Shown: positions 1-10,990 of the stretch, in pieces | Position numbering within the stretch: the stretch's first letter is position 1 | Layout: every line of letters starts with the position of its first letter | Assembly (NCBI GenBank): GCA_030998015.1 | Contig: JARWMV010000042.1 | Span: forward strand, 62,001 to 126,000 | From: Ceratorhiza oryzae-sativae | Taxonomy: Eukaryota > Basidiomycota > Agaricomycetes > Cantharellales > Ceratobasidiaceae | Direction: 5' to 3' | DNA length: 64,000 nucleotides | Program-made: the position numbers and the translations under genes | Notes under the pieces: model-generated | Seen by the model: only the letters and a program-made list of their open reading frames with translations | Databases searched by the model: none | What the model was told of the DNA's origin: nothing

Positions 1-2027
1 CATCAAGATCTGATCAAGCCCTGTCCCATGTGCCATCCCCCTCCCTTCCTCAACTGCAACCTTGCAACACTGTGCTTTACAATACCAGTTATGGTCCAGC
101 TTTCAGTGAGCAACAAAATACTCTTGGGCCCTTATGCTTGCTGATACAGCAAGATATACAACAGTCCCAGGCAGGAGGAGCACCAGCAAGCAATTTGCAA
201 AGCAGCATGTGACACTATGCTCCAGCATTTTGTTGCACAACACCTCATCAGGCTCACAAGCAACTACGCTAGTGTCATACAAGATCTATTCAAGGTATGT
301 ACAAATGTGAGATCAACTGACAGCTGCAACTGACACAATGTAGGTGGCTTACTGGTACATCAACAACCACCACAACCATGATCAGATGCATTGGTATCAT
401 CATGTAAGTACTTGGCACTATTGTAAAATAGGCTTACTGAACAATTTTGTAGCATTTCAAGAGCCATCCAAATGTCACAAGCCAAGTCACACAGTCCCAG
501 ACCATGACTGGGACAGCTGTGGATGGTGGGCTTGAGAATGACAAGTTGCAGGTGGTTACTGAAGCTGTGCAGAGCTCAGTCAAAGCTCCACACAAACTTG
601 GTGAGTGTTAGTTGGTTGAATGAGCAAACCAATGACTCACTATACATTATAGAGGTGGTCATACCAGTGTCCAAGGCATGCTTTGCAAGTATGAAGCACA
701 ACAGACACATTGATCAGTCTGGGAAGGCATGCTCAACTCACCAGTCAGCATAGCTCAAGTGCACATGTTGAACTCCTATGTATGTTGATACAGCAAATAT
801 ATAAATACCATTTATGGCTATTCATAAAACCTGTATATGAACAGTAACATCCAATTGTGCAGTGAGTGCCTGTTGACTCAAATGCTGATTGGCCCTGCTG
901 ACACACCCTTAAATGGTACACACTGTGCCTCGCCCCCTTTCCAACCTTTCTTGACATCCCCACAATGCACAAAAACCATTGTAGACAAGATGCCCACCAA
1001 TGCAGAAACCAACCCACCCAGTACACCAGCCCCAGGGAAACCAAATGCACAGGTGAGTGCTCAAACTCACAAGAGAAAAAAAAATGCTAACCTTTTTCAT
1101 TTTATTTCATTCCTGTCCACCATTCACTCTGCCTTTTTGCTTGTGCAAATCAAACATGTTTGCACTGTGTTGCTGGCCAATCCCCATGGCTAGGGATCAA
1201 AAAAGGCAAAGTCAGCCTTGCCCAAAAAGCATGCAAAGGACAGGCAGAGTGCAAACACAAACACAAACTGCAGAGTGAGCAGCACATTAAAAGAAAAGCA
1301 GGTGAGCAAACATACAAATGAAGCAAGCAAATTACACTCACCTGTTGTATCAACAGTGGTTGATTAGGTTGGGGAACCATTTACTGGCATCAGTGGACCA
1401 GCCATTGTGCTGCAGGCATGCACCTGCAGCAAAACAACATTGAGCTGAGGAAACTCTAAGCAGGGTGATGGCAAGCTGGTAGAAGCAGATGATGGTGAGG
1501 CATCTGAGCCTGCAGTTCCAACCCAACCCATGCCTATGATTAGTGCCAGATTTCAGAGGGTCTCCACCATAAGCAGCAGAACTAGGCATATTGATAGGCA
1601 TAGGGAGGTAGCCCCAGTCACATTGTGTAGGTTTTCATCCCTTTTGGGCTCTGAACATGTCTGTAGGGGGAGATATGAGGTCTGAAAGTGTAGGGGGAAT
1701 AGGGATTAGGAGCTAGTATTGCCTAATACATGAATCAGTGCAAACACGAACATGCTGGACATGCGAATAGGGTAAGGATAGTCTCTGAACAATGTAGAAA
1801 TATTTTCATGATTTCTACAAATTTCCTTCAGCAGAAAACAGGCATACAAAGTTTAGTTCAGATGCATATACACTTGCTTTATGTATTAAGTTGATTTCTA
1901 TGAGCTTAAGACAATGCTTAATGAATAAATTTATTGTCTATTTATCTATCAGCATGAATTCTTCATGTAATGCATTTCTAGTGATGTCATGAATGCCTCT
2001 GTAAGGCCATCTGCAAGAGGGCTGTGG
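1..2027. other. Unrecognised CpG-depleted DNA with ORF fragments
   Basis: No recognisable gene. There are short open stretches on both strands, for example a plus-strand stretch ending near 1052 in a CAG followed by GTGAGT, which would fit an exon-intron border. The translated pieces (rich in Pro, Gln, Thr) match no family I recognise. CpG is almost absent while TpG and CpA are abundant, as in old methylated fungal repeats. Best described as eroded repeat or pseudogene DNA of unknown origin. Confidence 0.4.
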
Positions 2028-2132
2028 ATCCATGCCCCTTCAGCACTTAGACCCCCCAGTATTCCCACAGGTGTCCAAATCCCTGCCTATCATGGGAATC
2101 CTGGGGGGTCTAAGCACCAGAGGGGCATGGAT
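2028..2132. repeat. 40-bp inverted repeat (hairpin)
   Basis: Arms at 2028-2067 and 2093-2132 are inverted copies of each other (34 of 40 positions match by eye) around a 25-nt spacer. Each arm holds the sequence CTTAGACCCCCC or its complement. The structure could be two MITE termini abutting head to head. Confidence 0.75.
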
Positions 2133-2485
2133 TGACACCCCTCTGATGTTTAGATACTTGTCCCAAGCTGGGAACAGTCACTATATGAGTCTAGGTATTG
2201 TATTGTGTATTCTTCTATCTCTGCCCATGTGCATATAGTTCATTTTCTCATATGCTGGCTATGCATTACAATAACATTTCAAATTCATTGTAAAATAAAA
2301 TACTATAAATCACGAGAAAAATACCAGGTGAAAGTGCAGTGCCGAAAGCCCCTGATCACATGCTACTCCAATAGCTAGCAAGTGTCTTCATGTGTGTGCT
2401 GTGCTCATGCAAGCATTTTGGGATGTCTCCACTGTGCCAAACAAACAGAGGCAGGGATCCCCACCCCTCTGGCACTTAGACCCCC
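2103..2485. mobile_element. MITE-like element with GGGGGTCTAAG termini
   Basis: The right arm of the 2028-2132 hairpin (starting near 2103) and the sequence ending at 2485 form terminal inverted repeats of about 25-30 bp, starting GGGGGTCTAAG and continuing through CCAGAGGGG with a few mismatches. The enclosed 383 bp has no ORF of note. No target duplication is visible (flanks ATCCT and AAGAA). A third copy of the terminus at 2028-2067 suggests a repeated non-autonomous family. Assignment to a superfamily is not possible from this copy. Confidence 0.5.
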
Positions 2486-2491
2486 AAGAAG

Positions 2492-2551
2492 GTTATAGAG
2501 AGGAAATCAGTTGAAAATCTGTGGAAATTTTCGAATATCTAAAGGGCCTAT
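2492..2551. repeat. 60-bp dispersed repeat, copy 1
   Basis: About 60 bp beginning GTTATAGAGAGGAAAT and ending GCCTAT recurs at 10245-10304 with few differences. Both copies lie next to other repeat edges (MITE end at 2485; direct repeat start at 10301), so this may be the terminus of a larger dispersed element. Confidence 0.65.
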
Positions 2552-2779
2552 GATTGGATTGCGCTGCAAAATTGCCAGCGCATAGACATCACACATGCGC
2601 ACCTAGCCACAAAATTTCAGCCCAATCGGAGCTGTCTCATCGCCACATGGAGTTGACTATGAGCTGGAGTCTGCACCAAGTAGACAGATCAAATGTGCAT
2701 GCAAAAGGGGCTCAATCAATTAATGAACACATCCTATGTATGAAGGAACAACATGATGGCAAAGGTTTACTGCATGGAC

Positions 2780-3650
2780 AGTCAATGTCTCTCCTGTGGT
2801 CTTGTGTCTGATCACATGATCTACTGTGCACTGCATGGTAGATCACATGTAACTGGGGAGTCCTCACCTTGGTGGACAAATTTTTTTCAAATTTTGCAAC
2901 AGCACTTACACAACAAGTGTGAGAAGACATTGAACCTAGCACAATACAAGACCTTCAAGGCCCACACATGTTGAGTGTTAGTAACTTTTATTGTTGATGT
3001 TGAGTGGCTGGTCAGATGACCTACCATGCACTGCACAGTAGGTCACATGTGTTGCAGGTGTTGTTAGGTCACCACCCAGTAAACAAAGTATAAAAAATAC
3101 TACAAATCAGTTCTCTCTCAGTAAGTTGAATCATGTGCTGTATCCCATCTGCAACAACATGGCCAAAGTTGATTAGTTGGCATTCAATGTTGCCATCACT
3201 GTAGGGTGTCATGTCACATAATCTACCATGTGGCACATGGTAGATCATGTGTGTCCCTGGTAAGTTCAACACCCAGTGGACAAATTTTGAGTACTCCATA
3301 AATAAGTGCCTACTTGTCAAATTACATTAAATGGCAGATCCTTTATAGAAAATCATGACAGAATTCATTGATGGGCTTTCAATGTTGCTGTCACCATCAA
3401 GCATCTGATCACATGATCTACTGTGCACTGCACAGTAGGTCACATGTGTTGCTGGTAAGGTCAACACCCAGTGGACAATTTTTGAGTATTGCTATAAATC
3501 AGCACTTGCTTGTCAAATTACATTAACTGTTGGATCCTGCATAGAAAATCATGACAGAAGTCATTAATGGGCTTTCAATGTGGCTGTCACTGTCAAGCAT
3601 CTGATCATGTGTATTGCTGATGATGTCCAGCAAAATGCAACAATTCTTTG
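2780..3650. repeat. Tandem array, about 198-bp unit with palindrome
   Basis: A unit with the marker CATGATCTACTGTGCACTG starts at about 2808, 3008, 3209, 3404 and 3600, giving spacings of 200, 201, 195 and 196 bp. Each unit carries an inverted repeat in which CTACTGTGCA is followed by its complement TGCACAGTAG around one base (clearest near 3418-3438), then a tract about cacccagtggacaa. The last unit is partial. The length and palindrome resemble satellite DNA, but only five units are present. No coding sense is apparent. Confidence 0.8.
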
Positions 3651-4298
3651 AATTATGTTCCATCATTGCTTAGGGATGATAATATGTGGCAGCAAAAGTT
3701 TTGGCTGCATCCAATCCCTTAGCTGCCCACATATATTGCATACCAAGTAGTGTTGTTATGGGTGTCAAATTGGCAGTGTGCTCATATGCTACATACAAGA
3801 CAATACAGACAGTTCTTCTACAGTGTACACTAAAACAGGATCAGGGGACAAGATTGAATGCCACATGGAATAGAACAACTGATAGAATCTGTACTTGAGG
3901 CATGTCAGCCTGCGGCCACAGCTAAGAGAAGACACACAATGCTTCAAGAGGAGAAAGGTTATCTTCAGGAGACCTTGAAGCCACCAGCACCTGAGATGAT
4001 TGAAGAGTGGTGAAAGTGCTTTTGATGCATAGAATAGTCAGTTCTTGCCTTTTATTAGTGACAAAGCACATGGTTATGGTGAGTTTTGTTATTCTTTCCC
4101 CCTTTCTGGCATTCAGGCAACGTACCAATTGCCTGCCACAAGTCAATGACATGAAACCTGCACACATGTAAAATACCATTTGAAAGCTCAAATAAGTTAG
4201 TGCATTACACTATTCCTTACATTCCAATCAAAGTCAGCTATATGTACAGTTTCCTTACTGCTGCAATAAATCTGGCAGGGTATGGGAAAATCTGGGTT
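3651..4298. other. No recognisable feature
   Basis: Short ORFs of 70-89 codons on both strands match nothing I recognise and show no codon-like bias. CpG-poor. LTR1 copy A begins at 4299. Confidence 0.4.
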
Positions 4299-5607
4299 TG
4301 TTATGGGTCAGGGTACACTTGAATATCTAGAGCTTAAACAAATGTAGGTATGCTAGTATACACTAATCATACTCAATACTTCTTAGACTAGGTAAGAAGG
4401 CTCAAAGTAGTTGCAATGCAATCAAATAACACTCAAGGTAGTCTTAATCTTTCACAGTGTAAACTGACTAATTTATAGGTATAAAGAGCAAGACTACTAT
4501 GGTCAGGTTCCCTCAAATATCTTAAATGTAGTTCAGCCCTAGTTGCTTGGACTAACTGATACTAATTGTAATACTAGACTTAAGCAATAGCTTATAGGAT
4601 AGATGATGGGCTGCCTAATGCATGTACTTCCTCAGCTACAGGTACTTAGATTTCCTCTAATAGCTGGTACTTAATGTCATGCTCAATCAGGCAATATTGT
4701 ATCCTTATGTATCTCTGCATATAAGATACAATGACTTGGACAGTATATAAATAATATGATACTTTATTCCTCAGTACTAGTTATGTAAGAAATCACACAC
4801 AGACAAGAGAAATACAAAGAGAAAAGAAACCACTAACCAGTCTGGGTTGAGTAGAGGAGAGGAGGAGGTGGTCTGGAAGGGCCTCAGAGGAGGTCCTTTT
4901 ATACCCTGAGGAGGGCATTCCAGAGCCAAATAGATACATGCATGCCAGTGCAATCATCAAAAGAGGGTACTGCTATACTTGGGGTACACCCTAGCACAGT
5001 ATAGGATAAGAGAGGAAAGACAGGGTGTGGATCAAAGGCATTGATGCATCTGAGACCTGCTATTGGCTTGTAGATCATATTATCATAGTATATACATGTA
5101 ATGAATGGAGGCTACATCTCAGTGAGTCATAAAGTGAGCCAGAGAAGCTTCTGGATCTATTTGGAAGGCTCTCCTGACTGACTGGAGTGATTAGATCTTG
5201 ATTGATGGTCCAGTAAGATTCTAATGATCTTTGGGCCATTGCGGCGCGAGGATCTGGTGGATCGCGACGATCTTCGGGCAGCAGATACCGCCGAAGATTA
5301 GCTATCGATAGAGCATAAAATCGCTTTGATAGCATAAGCGGTTGCCGAGATATGAGCGGTGCGATGTTGTAATCAATATCTCCTGATAAGAGGAAATAAC
5401 GCCACCTCTATATCTCTCTGAGTTCTTAAGATAAAATCACGATAAAATATGCGTTGGAAAGAGGAGATTTTGTACTATTCAATGGAACACAAATAGTACA
5501 AATTCAGATGCATACAAATTCATTTAATTTCAAGAAAATTACATAGGCATTGCTTGAGGTTGGCAGAGCTGACTAAAATAATAGAAAAATGTTAGTGATC
5601 CATAACA
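4299..5607 (-). mobile_element. LTR1 copy A (Ty3 family 1 LTR)
   Basis: A 1,309-bp sequence bounded by TGTTA and TAACA, repeated almost unchanged at 39965-41273 and 53036-54339 and, inverted, at 60984-62286. Transcription sense is minus: a TATAAAAGG box lies at 4895-4903 on that strand. The flanks (GGGTT and CAAGG) are not a target duplication, and no primer-binding site or polypurine tract adjoins it, so it is a displaced solo LTR or a recombination product. The stretch 5240-5460 is locally CpG-rich compared with surrounding DNA. Confidence 0.88.
4895..4903 (-). promoter_or_regulatory. LTR1-A TATA box
   Basis: TATAAAAGG on the minus strand, conserved in all four LTR1 copies (40560-40568 with one change, 53626-53634, 61687-61695). 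Its strand fixes the LTR sense and agrees with the minus-strand pol next to LTR1-C. Confidence 0.6.
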
Positions 5608-5639
5608 CAAGGCATTTGGGCAACTCATGAATGTGTTGA

Positions 5640-8600
5640 TCAATATGCCTATGGGGATAGGTGACACAAAATGGGAAATCATGGTCTCATGCAAAGTCAC
5701 TCCTGCCCATGCTTTAAAACAGTTGAAATCCAGCTTGGTGTGTTGAGAGGATATGGATATTTTGCAGCCTGTGGCACTGATGCTTATACTAGATCAAACA
5801 GGGGGAAACCTTCAAGGAGGAGGATCTCATAGCAAAGATCCAGTCTGGCAGCAATCAATTCTATGCTGCAGCACCTTGTCTTGCTTGTGCTTTATTTGGT
5901 GATGATGCCATTTTTGAGGACTCCCAGGTCATAAATGAGGTATACATTGAGCCTCTGAGAATATACTTTAATTGTTATTGGGATGAAGAGAAGTGAACTC
6001 TTGGTACTGCACTGAAAAAGCAACCTGAGCTACCTGGTAAATATGTTGAGGCACTGCAGAGTCAGCAAAATGCATAAAACTATTGCTTCACATTGACTTG
6101 TTTCCATCAGAGGCAACAGAGTGCCCTATGTCAGCCAACCTGATGAGAGCATCCAAGGCACTGAAGGAATGGCTTGAAGTTGCCAATGCAACTGGGGAGG
6201 CGAAGACATCACAGTTTCAGCATGAAGAAAATAAACTGAAGGAGCTGTTTGAAAGCTTGGGACATTCAACTCAAAAGAAAGGATCAGGTTAGCTATATGT
6301 AGTATTTGAGAGACATCATTGAAATTGTTGAGCATTTTCCCAGGTTGCAGAACTTGAGCAATGTGGCCAAAGTTGTGCACAGAAGAAGAGCTGGATGCTG
6401 CCTATCAATATTATCTTGACTCATGAGTCCCTCAACAGGGAATGCTGGACAGCTTAATGGCCAAACAAGAATTTGGAGATCCAGAATCTGGCCAGTACTT
6501 GCTTGATGGACTCAATGTGTGTGAGAGTATTTGAGACCTTGTCCAGATGGAGGTCCCAGAACTTCTACAGTTGGCTGGACTGCCTGTGGAGTCGAGATCT
6601 TTCCCTTTTGGTGAAACCAGAACTTTGCAGACAGAGGAAATTGAAGCAAAGCTCCAGATAGAACCTGACTGGCATCAGTATGTTGGTGCTTGGGGTTTGA
6701 TTCAAGCATGGTTTACAAGCACAATTGAGACATCTCCAAAACTGGTCCTGCCCTGTGACAAAGTTGGATTGGGCAAAACCTTGCAGATGTTCATGTTGGT
6801 AGCAATGTTGGCTCATCTGATTGAGAATCATGCTTGTGGGTTGCCACTTCTGCTGCTATCAGGAAGTTAGTAACTGCATAAGGGTGTAACACAACCATCT
6901 AATTGATTTTTGTTCAGAATTGTCAAGGTTAGTTTTCACTGGTTTGGAGAGCATTCTCAGTTTGCCTATCCTGATTCTTGTGCCAATGGCATTATCAGCA
7001 CAATGGTGTGCTGAGATTGTTCATTACACCAAGCACACTTCCTTCCAAGTGCTCCTCTATTCTTGCAACTGACACACCAGGCAAGTGTTCTTTGGTAAAG
7101 GGGGTCCTTGGGAACAGGCCAAGTCAAACCTGTGTGGTGTGCTACATAGGATCATCCTTGTGGCAGATTTCAATGTGAGAATGTCTCTTAATATACATTC
7201 AGCAGGGTGGTTGAAACACCATGGCACAGACCATGACCAAGGAAGCCAAGGAGTGCTTTTGGTGCCTGCCATGCAATAAGTCTAGCATTTGGTGTGCTGA
7301 TCCAAACAAGACAATTAAAGACATTGGTGCAACACTATTCAACATAAAATTTGCATTGGGGATGATCAATGAGATCCATGCTCTGTGGAATGTCAATCTT
7401 CTCTGGGAGGCTGTACTTGTGTTAACCAGTAACTGGCTGGTGTGTCAAGGCACTACTGCCACTCCCATATGGACTGGTTACAAGGTGCATCTGGAGGATG
7501 GCTTGGCTGGCTATGCTCCAGAATCAGCTTAGATGTTCTGGAGAGAGACTAATCTTGCTGCAGGATGTTATCTCAGCCCTGCAACTGCTCCACCATCCAT
7601 CTTTGATTGGGGACCAAGGTGAGACCACAGGTGAAATCATGGAAGGGCAAGAGTAGGAGGCTGCCAAAAAGTGGAAGGAGCCAGGGACTCTGGAAGAGTT
7701 TGCCAAAATAATGGCTGCCAAATGGCTAGCTACTGAAGGCCAAGCAGTAACAGCAGAGGCAGTAGCTAAAACAGCAGAAATCATCCAAAACATGCAGAAG
7801 AAGGATCTCCAGCCATTTTTCATTTCATATGCTTGCATCACTCTGTTGAAAGAGATCATGGGAGAAGCTATCATTCAGCAAGGGCTTTGGGATGTGGATC
7901 CACAAGGACAACCAGTTCTGAAACTTGCCCCATATGTTCAATCAATTGTGCATATTGTCCTCACAGAGATCAAGCACAAGGTTGTAAACAAAATAGCAGA
8001 CAAAAAGCCATGTGCTGTGTAAGTTTAGATGTCTGCACCACCTACACATCAGATGTTGATGCACACTTTGTTTGCAGTTCAGGGAAACAAGGCAAGATTG
8101 CTTGTGATGTGAGTTTACAGTAACTGCTTGCAGGTATATTTATCCACATAATCACTGCTGTAGAACTTCTTCATCAACTATAAATTTGCACTGTTCCAAA
8201 TCCTATTCCAGAACTGCCCACCCCTCAACCTTGACTTGAGCCAATGGACCATGCAGACATACCTTCAAGAGGCCTCTTCCAAGCTTTGAGCACTGATGCA
8301 AATTGTCATCTATTACATCACTGATCCTAATGGTGCTCCTCTGTTTTGCAGCCACAAGACCGGTGAGCTTCTGCCTGTCTTGGACTCAGATGATACAGCT
8401 GGGGCAGTATCACCCCAACCATCCACAGAGCCCAACATGAATTGGAAATTCATAGTATTTGCATTGTATGATCTACCACAGCAAATGATAAAAAAGGTGA
8501 GGCATCTTTATTGCAATGGCTTACTCATATTTATACCCAGTAAGGTGTTGGAGTTGCACAAAATCAAATACAGGGAAATCAATGGTTCAATGTCTGTAGC

Positions 8601-10117
8601 AGCACAGAACAAGGCACTCTCTGAGTTCAAATCCATGGATGACATGCTGGTATTGTTGATGAGCAATGTTAGGATGGTGGGCCTTAACATCACTGTGGCA
8701 TCAGTTGTCATCATTGTTGTTTGTTGGTGTATTTGTATGTCAGCTCTGTTGATCTGAGTAGTGTTGCATATGCAGGATCAACCTTGGTCTTGGTTGGAGC
8801 TACTGCAAATGATAGGCTGCGCTTGGAGGAAAGGGCAGCTGAGAACTGTGCATGTATACAGGTTGATTGCAAGGGATACAGCAGATGAGATCATGTCTGG
8901 TTATGCCAACAACAAGTTGCTGATGCAGGATCATCTCATTTCTGATGAGAAGCTACTGGATGCAATCCATGGGCAGCAGTCAAACCCAGAAGCTGATGAG
9001 CTGCAGGACAAGGCTGGATCTGAGGGATCCTGTCAGACAGTTTTGAAGAAGGGCAAACAAAAGGCTTCATTTGTCTGGTCCCAAGCCAAAAAACCAGCCC
9101 CATTGCCACAGAGGGAGGGATCAAGCTCTGAACCAGGTGATTCATGTCAAATTATTCAGTACAAGGATCATCTGCCTGCAGAGGTAAATGCATGGGGCAA
9201 CAATTCCCTGTTGAAAGGCAAAACAGCTAATCCAGTTGCAACAATGGCTCCTGGAGAATCCAGAACCTCATCAAAACACCAGAGTGGTGCAACCATAGGT
9301 AAAGTGACCTAGTCCTCCATGACACCTTTGGACACTACATCTCATGGCCAGTTCAATGGCTCTAGGAGTCTCTCATTTGGGAATCAATAATGGCCAGCCA
9401 CTGACTCAACAGGGTCAATCTCCAGGTTCATTTAGGGCACCTTTGAGGCCACCTGTTTCCACAGAGCCAAGCTTGGCCAGGCACATTGCAGAAACTGAAC
9501 CTGACATCAACACTATCATTGAGATGGCCAGGGCTGGGATGACTGTAGATGACCTTTGGAGCTCACCGGAAACTCAACACCAGTACAGTCATCAAGCTGG
9601 TTCTCCACTCAAGCTGTCACTGGAAGATGTTGTTGTTCCTGAGATGCTAGCCACATCTGAGGCTGAATCTGACTCTGGGACAAAGCTAGACTTTGATGAA
9701 GAAGGCTGGGAAATGCCAGATCACACCAGTTTGCAGCTCCACAGACAGGCCTCAACTGGTGGTGTTCTGCATCCAATGTAATCAAGATCTTCCAGCCTGG
9801 ACAACTTGCAGGCTTTGCAATTGTCTGCACAGACTACACTGGTTGATGGCTCAAATGTGTTGGGTGGCCCGGGAATGAGGACCTCAAGCCAAACAGGGAG
9901 GGGATCAAGAGTTTTGAAGCCTAGTGCTAAGACACAGGGCCAAGGACAGGTTATTAAGGCATGTACAGGACCTAGTTGGATCATGAAGAGGAAGACAGAA
10001 TCTCCACTGGCAGAGACACATCAACAGAGGACAATTGTTGAGAGTGAAGACAATGTGCTGTCTGGACATGTTGATCAGTTGGAACTCCTGGCAAGGAAAA
10101 GATTTTCTTACAGCTAG
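5640..10117 (+). pseudogene. SNF2-family helicase pseudogene
   Basis: A decayed, probably multi-exon gene. Helicase motif I reads DKVGLGKTLQ (about 6757-6786). Motif II is NEIH (about 7367-7380) where the family has DE-x-H. Motif III reads TATPIWTG (about 7455-7480). The C-terminal lobe shows NGSMS (near 8583), SNVRMVGLN (near 8665) and QMIGCAWRKGQ (about 8803-8835), followed by a VHVYRLIA-DTAD block. The family motif VI is QxxGRxxRxxQ, so Arg has become Cys. A Ser/Pro-rich tail continues in one frame from 9344 to 10117, broken by a TAA at about 9779. SNF2 proteins are ATP-driven DNA translocases that remodel chromatin. Both active-site losses fit CpG decay. Several frame changes make it non-functional. 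The upstream segment 5823-5995 probably encodes part of the N-terminus. Confidence 0.82.
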
Positions 10118-10244
10118 GCTTTTGGTAGCTGTGGTGCACAAGATGGAATGTCAGTTGGTTATAGGATTGGTTTTGTTTGGAAATTGGCTGTGTATTGCAT
10201 ATTGATCACTTGTGTAATGCAATGATGTATGATCTTCAATGACT

Positions 10245-10304
10245 GTTATAGAGAGGAAATGAGATGAAAATCTAGGGAAATTTTTGAATATCTCAAGAGC
10301 CTAT
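10245..10304. repeat. 60-bp dispersed repeat, copy 2
   Basis: Second copy of the repeat at 2492-2551. It overlaps by a few bases the start of the 208-bp direct repeat at 10301, so the two may belong to one larger unit. Confidence 0.6.
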
Positions 10305-10508
10305 ATACCACCCCAATGGATTGGGGGGTCACCTCATTTTTCAGTCAAGGTACCAAAAACATGAGCAAGAGTGGGAAAAATGTCAAAAACAGAGGCCAAT
10401 CCATAGATGAGTCATGAAAAGTGAGGGTCAATCCAAAATTAAAAGCCATATAGCCAGTCATGTTCCTCATTGATGGCCAAACCACCCTTATTGGAGTTGA
10501 ATATATCC
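10301..10508. repeat. Direct repeat flanking 10.3-13.2 kb, left copy
   Basis: About 208 bp, beginning CTATATACCACCCC and ending TTGAATATATCC, that recurs in the same orientation at 13009-13217 with about 90% identity by eye. Near its start is a palindrome, CCCCAATGGATTGGGG. The two copies frame 2.5 kb of decayed coding sequence, like short LTRs or copies of one MITE. Confidence 0.8.
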
Positions 10509-10990
10509 TCCAAGGGGGTGCCTGTCCCAGGTGAGGTCTGGAACTTCTTGTGCACTATAGGTATATGCATTGTTTTTTAACCATATGAGTGATCTCCACA
10601 GCTGTAGTGCTTACCTTTTTGAGTGCTGAGTCAACAGTTAAGCTGGCCTCACACAAGCACATCAGAACAAGTGCATGGGGTACCCTTGTGTGCTTGTACC
10701 ATCAAGCTGTGTTGTCAGCTTGAGAGCCCCCATTGGCCCCTACTGTCCAGAATGGCAGGTACTCCCCAATCACTGCCTCCCACTATGGGACATCAAGTCA
10801 ACAAAGTGCACTGCATGTGGACAGATTGTACTCACCTTGGTCACTGTCTTGTTAGTGAATCCACTCTTGTGCAAAGGTCAATAGTCTTTGGATGCATAAA
10901 TCCAATTGTGACACATTAGGCTTGCAGTCAGCTAGAAATACCTGCAACAGGGATTAATGGTTGGGAGTTTGTCCTGTGGAGCTATCTCCT
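10509..10990. other. No recognisable feature
   Basis: Two overlapping short plus-strand ORFs (10623-10919) match nothing I recognise. They may be shadows of the minus-strand pseudogene that follows. Confidence 0.35.

Noticed and set aside
2780..3650. CRISPR-like array
   Set aside because: Units of about 198 bp repeat along their whole length with no unique spacers; it is a satellite-like tandem repeat in a eukaryote.
4299..5607. Promoter-associated CpG island of a host gene
   Set aside because: The CpG-rich piece is part of LTR1 and repeats in all four copies.
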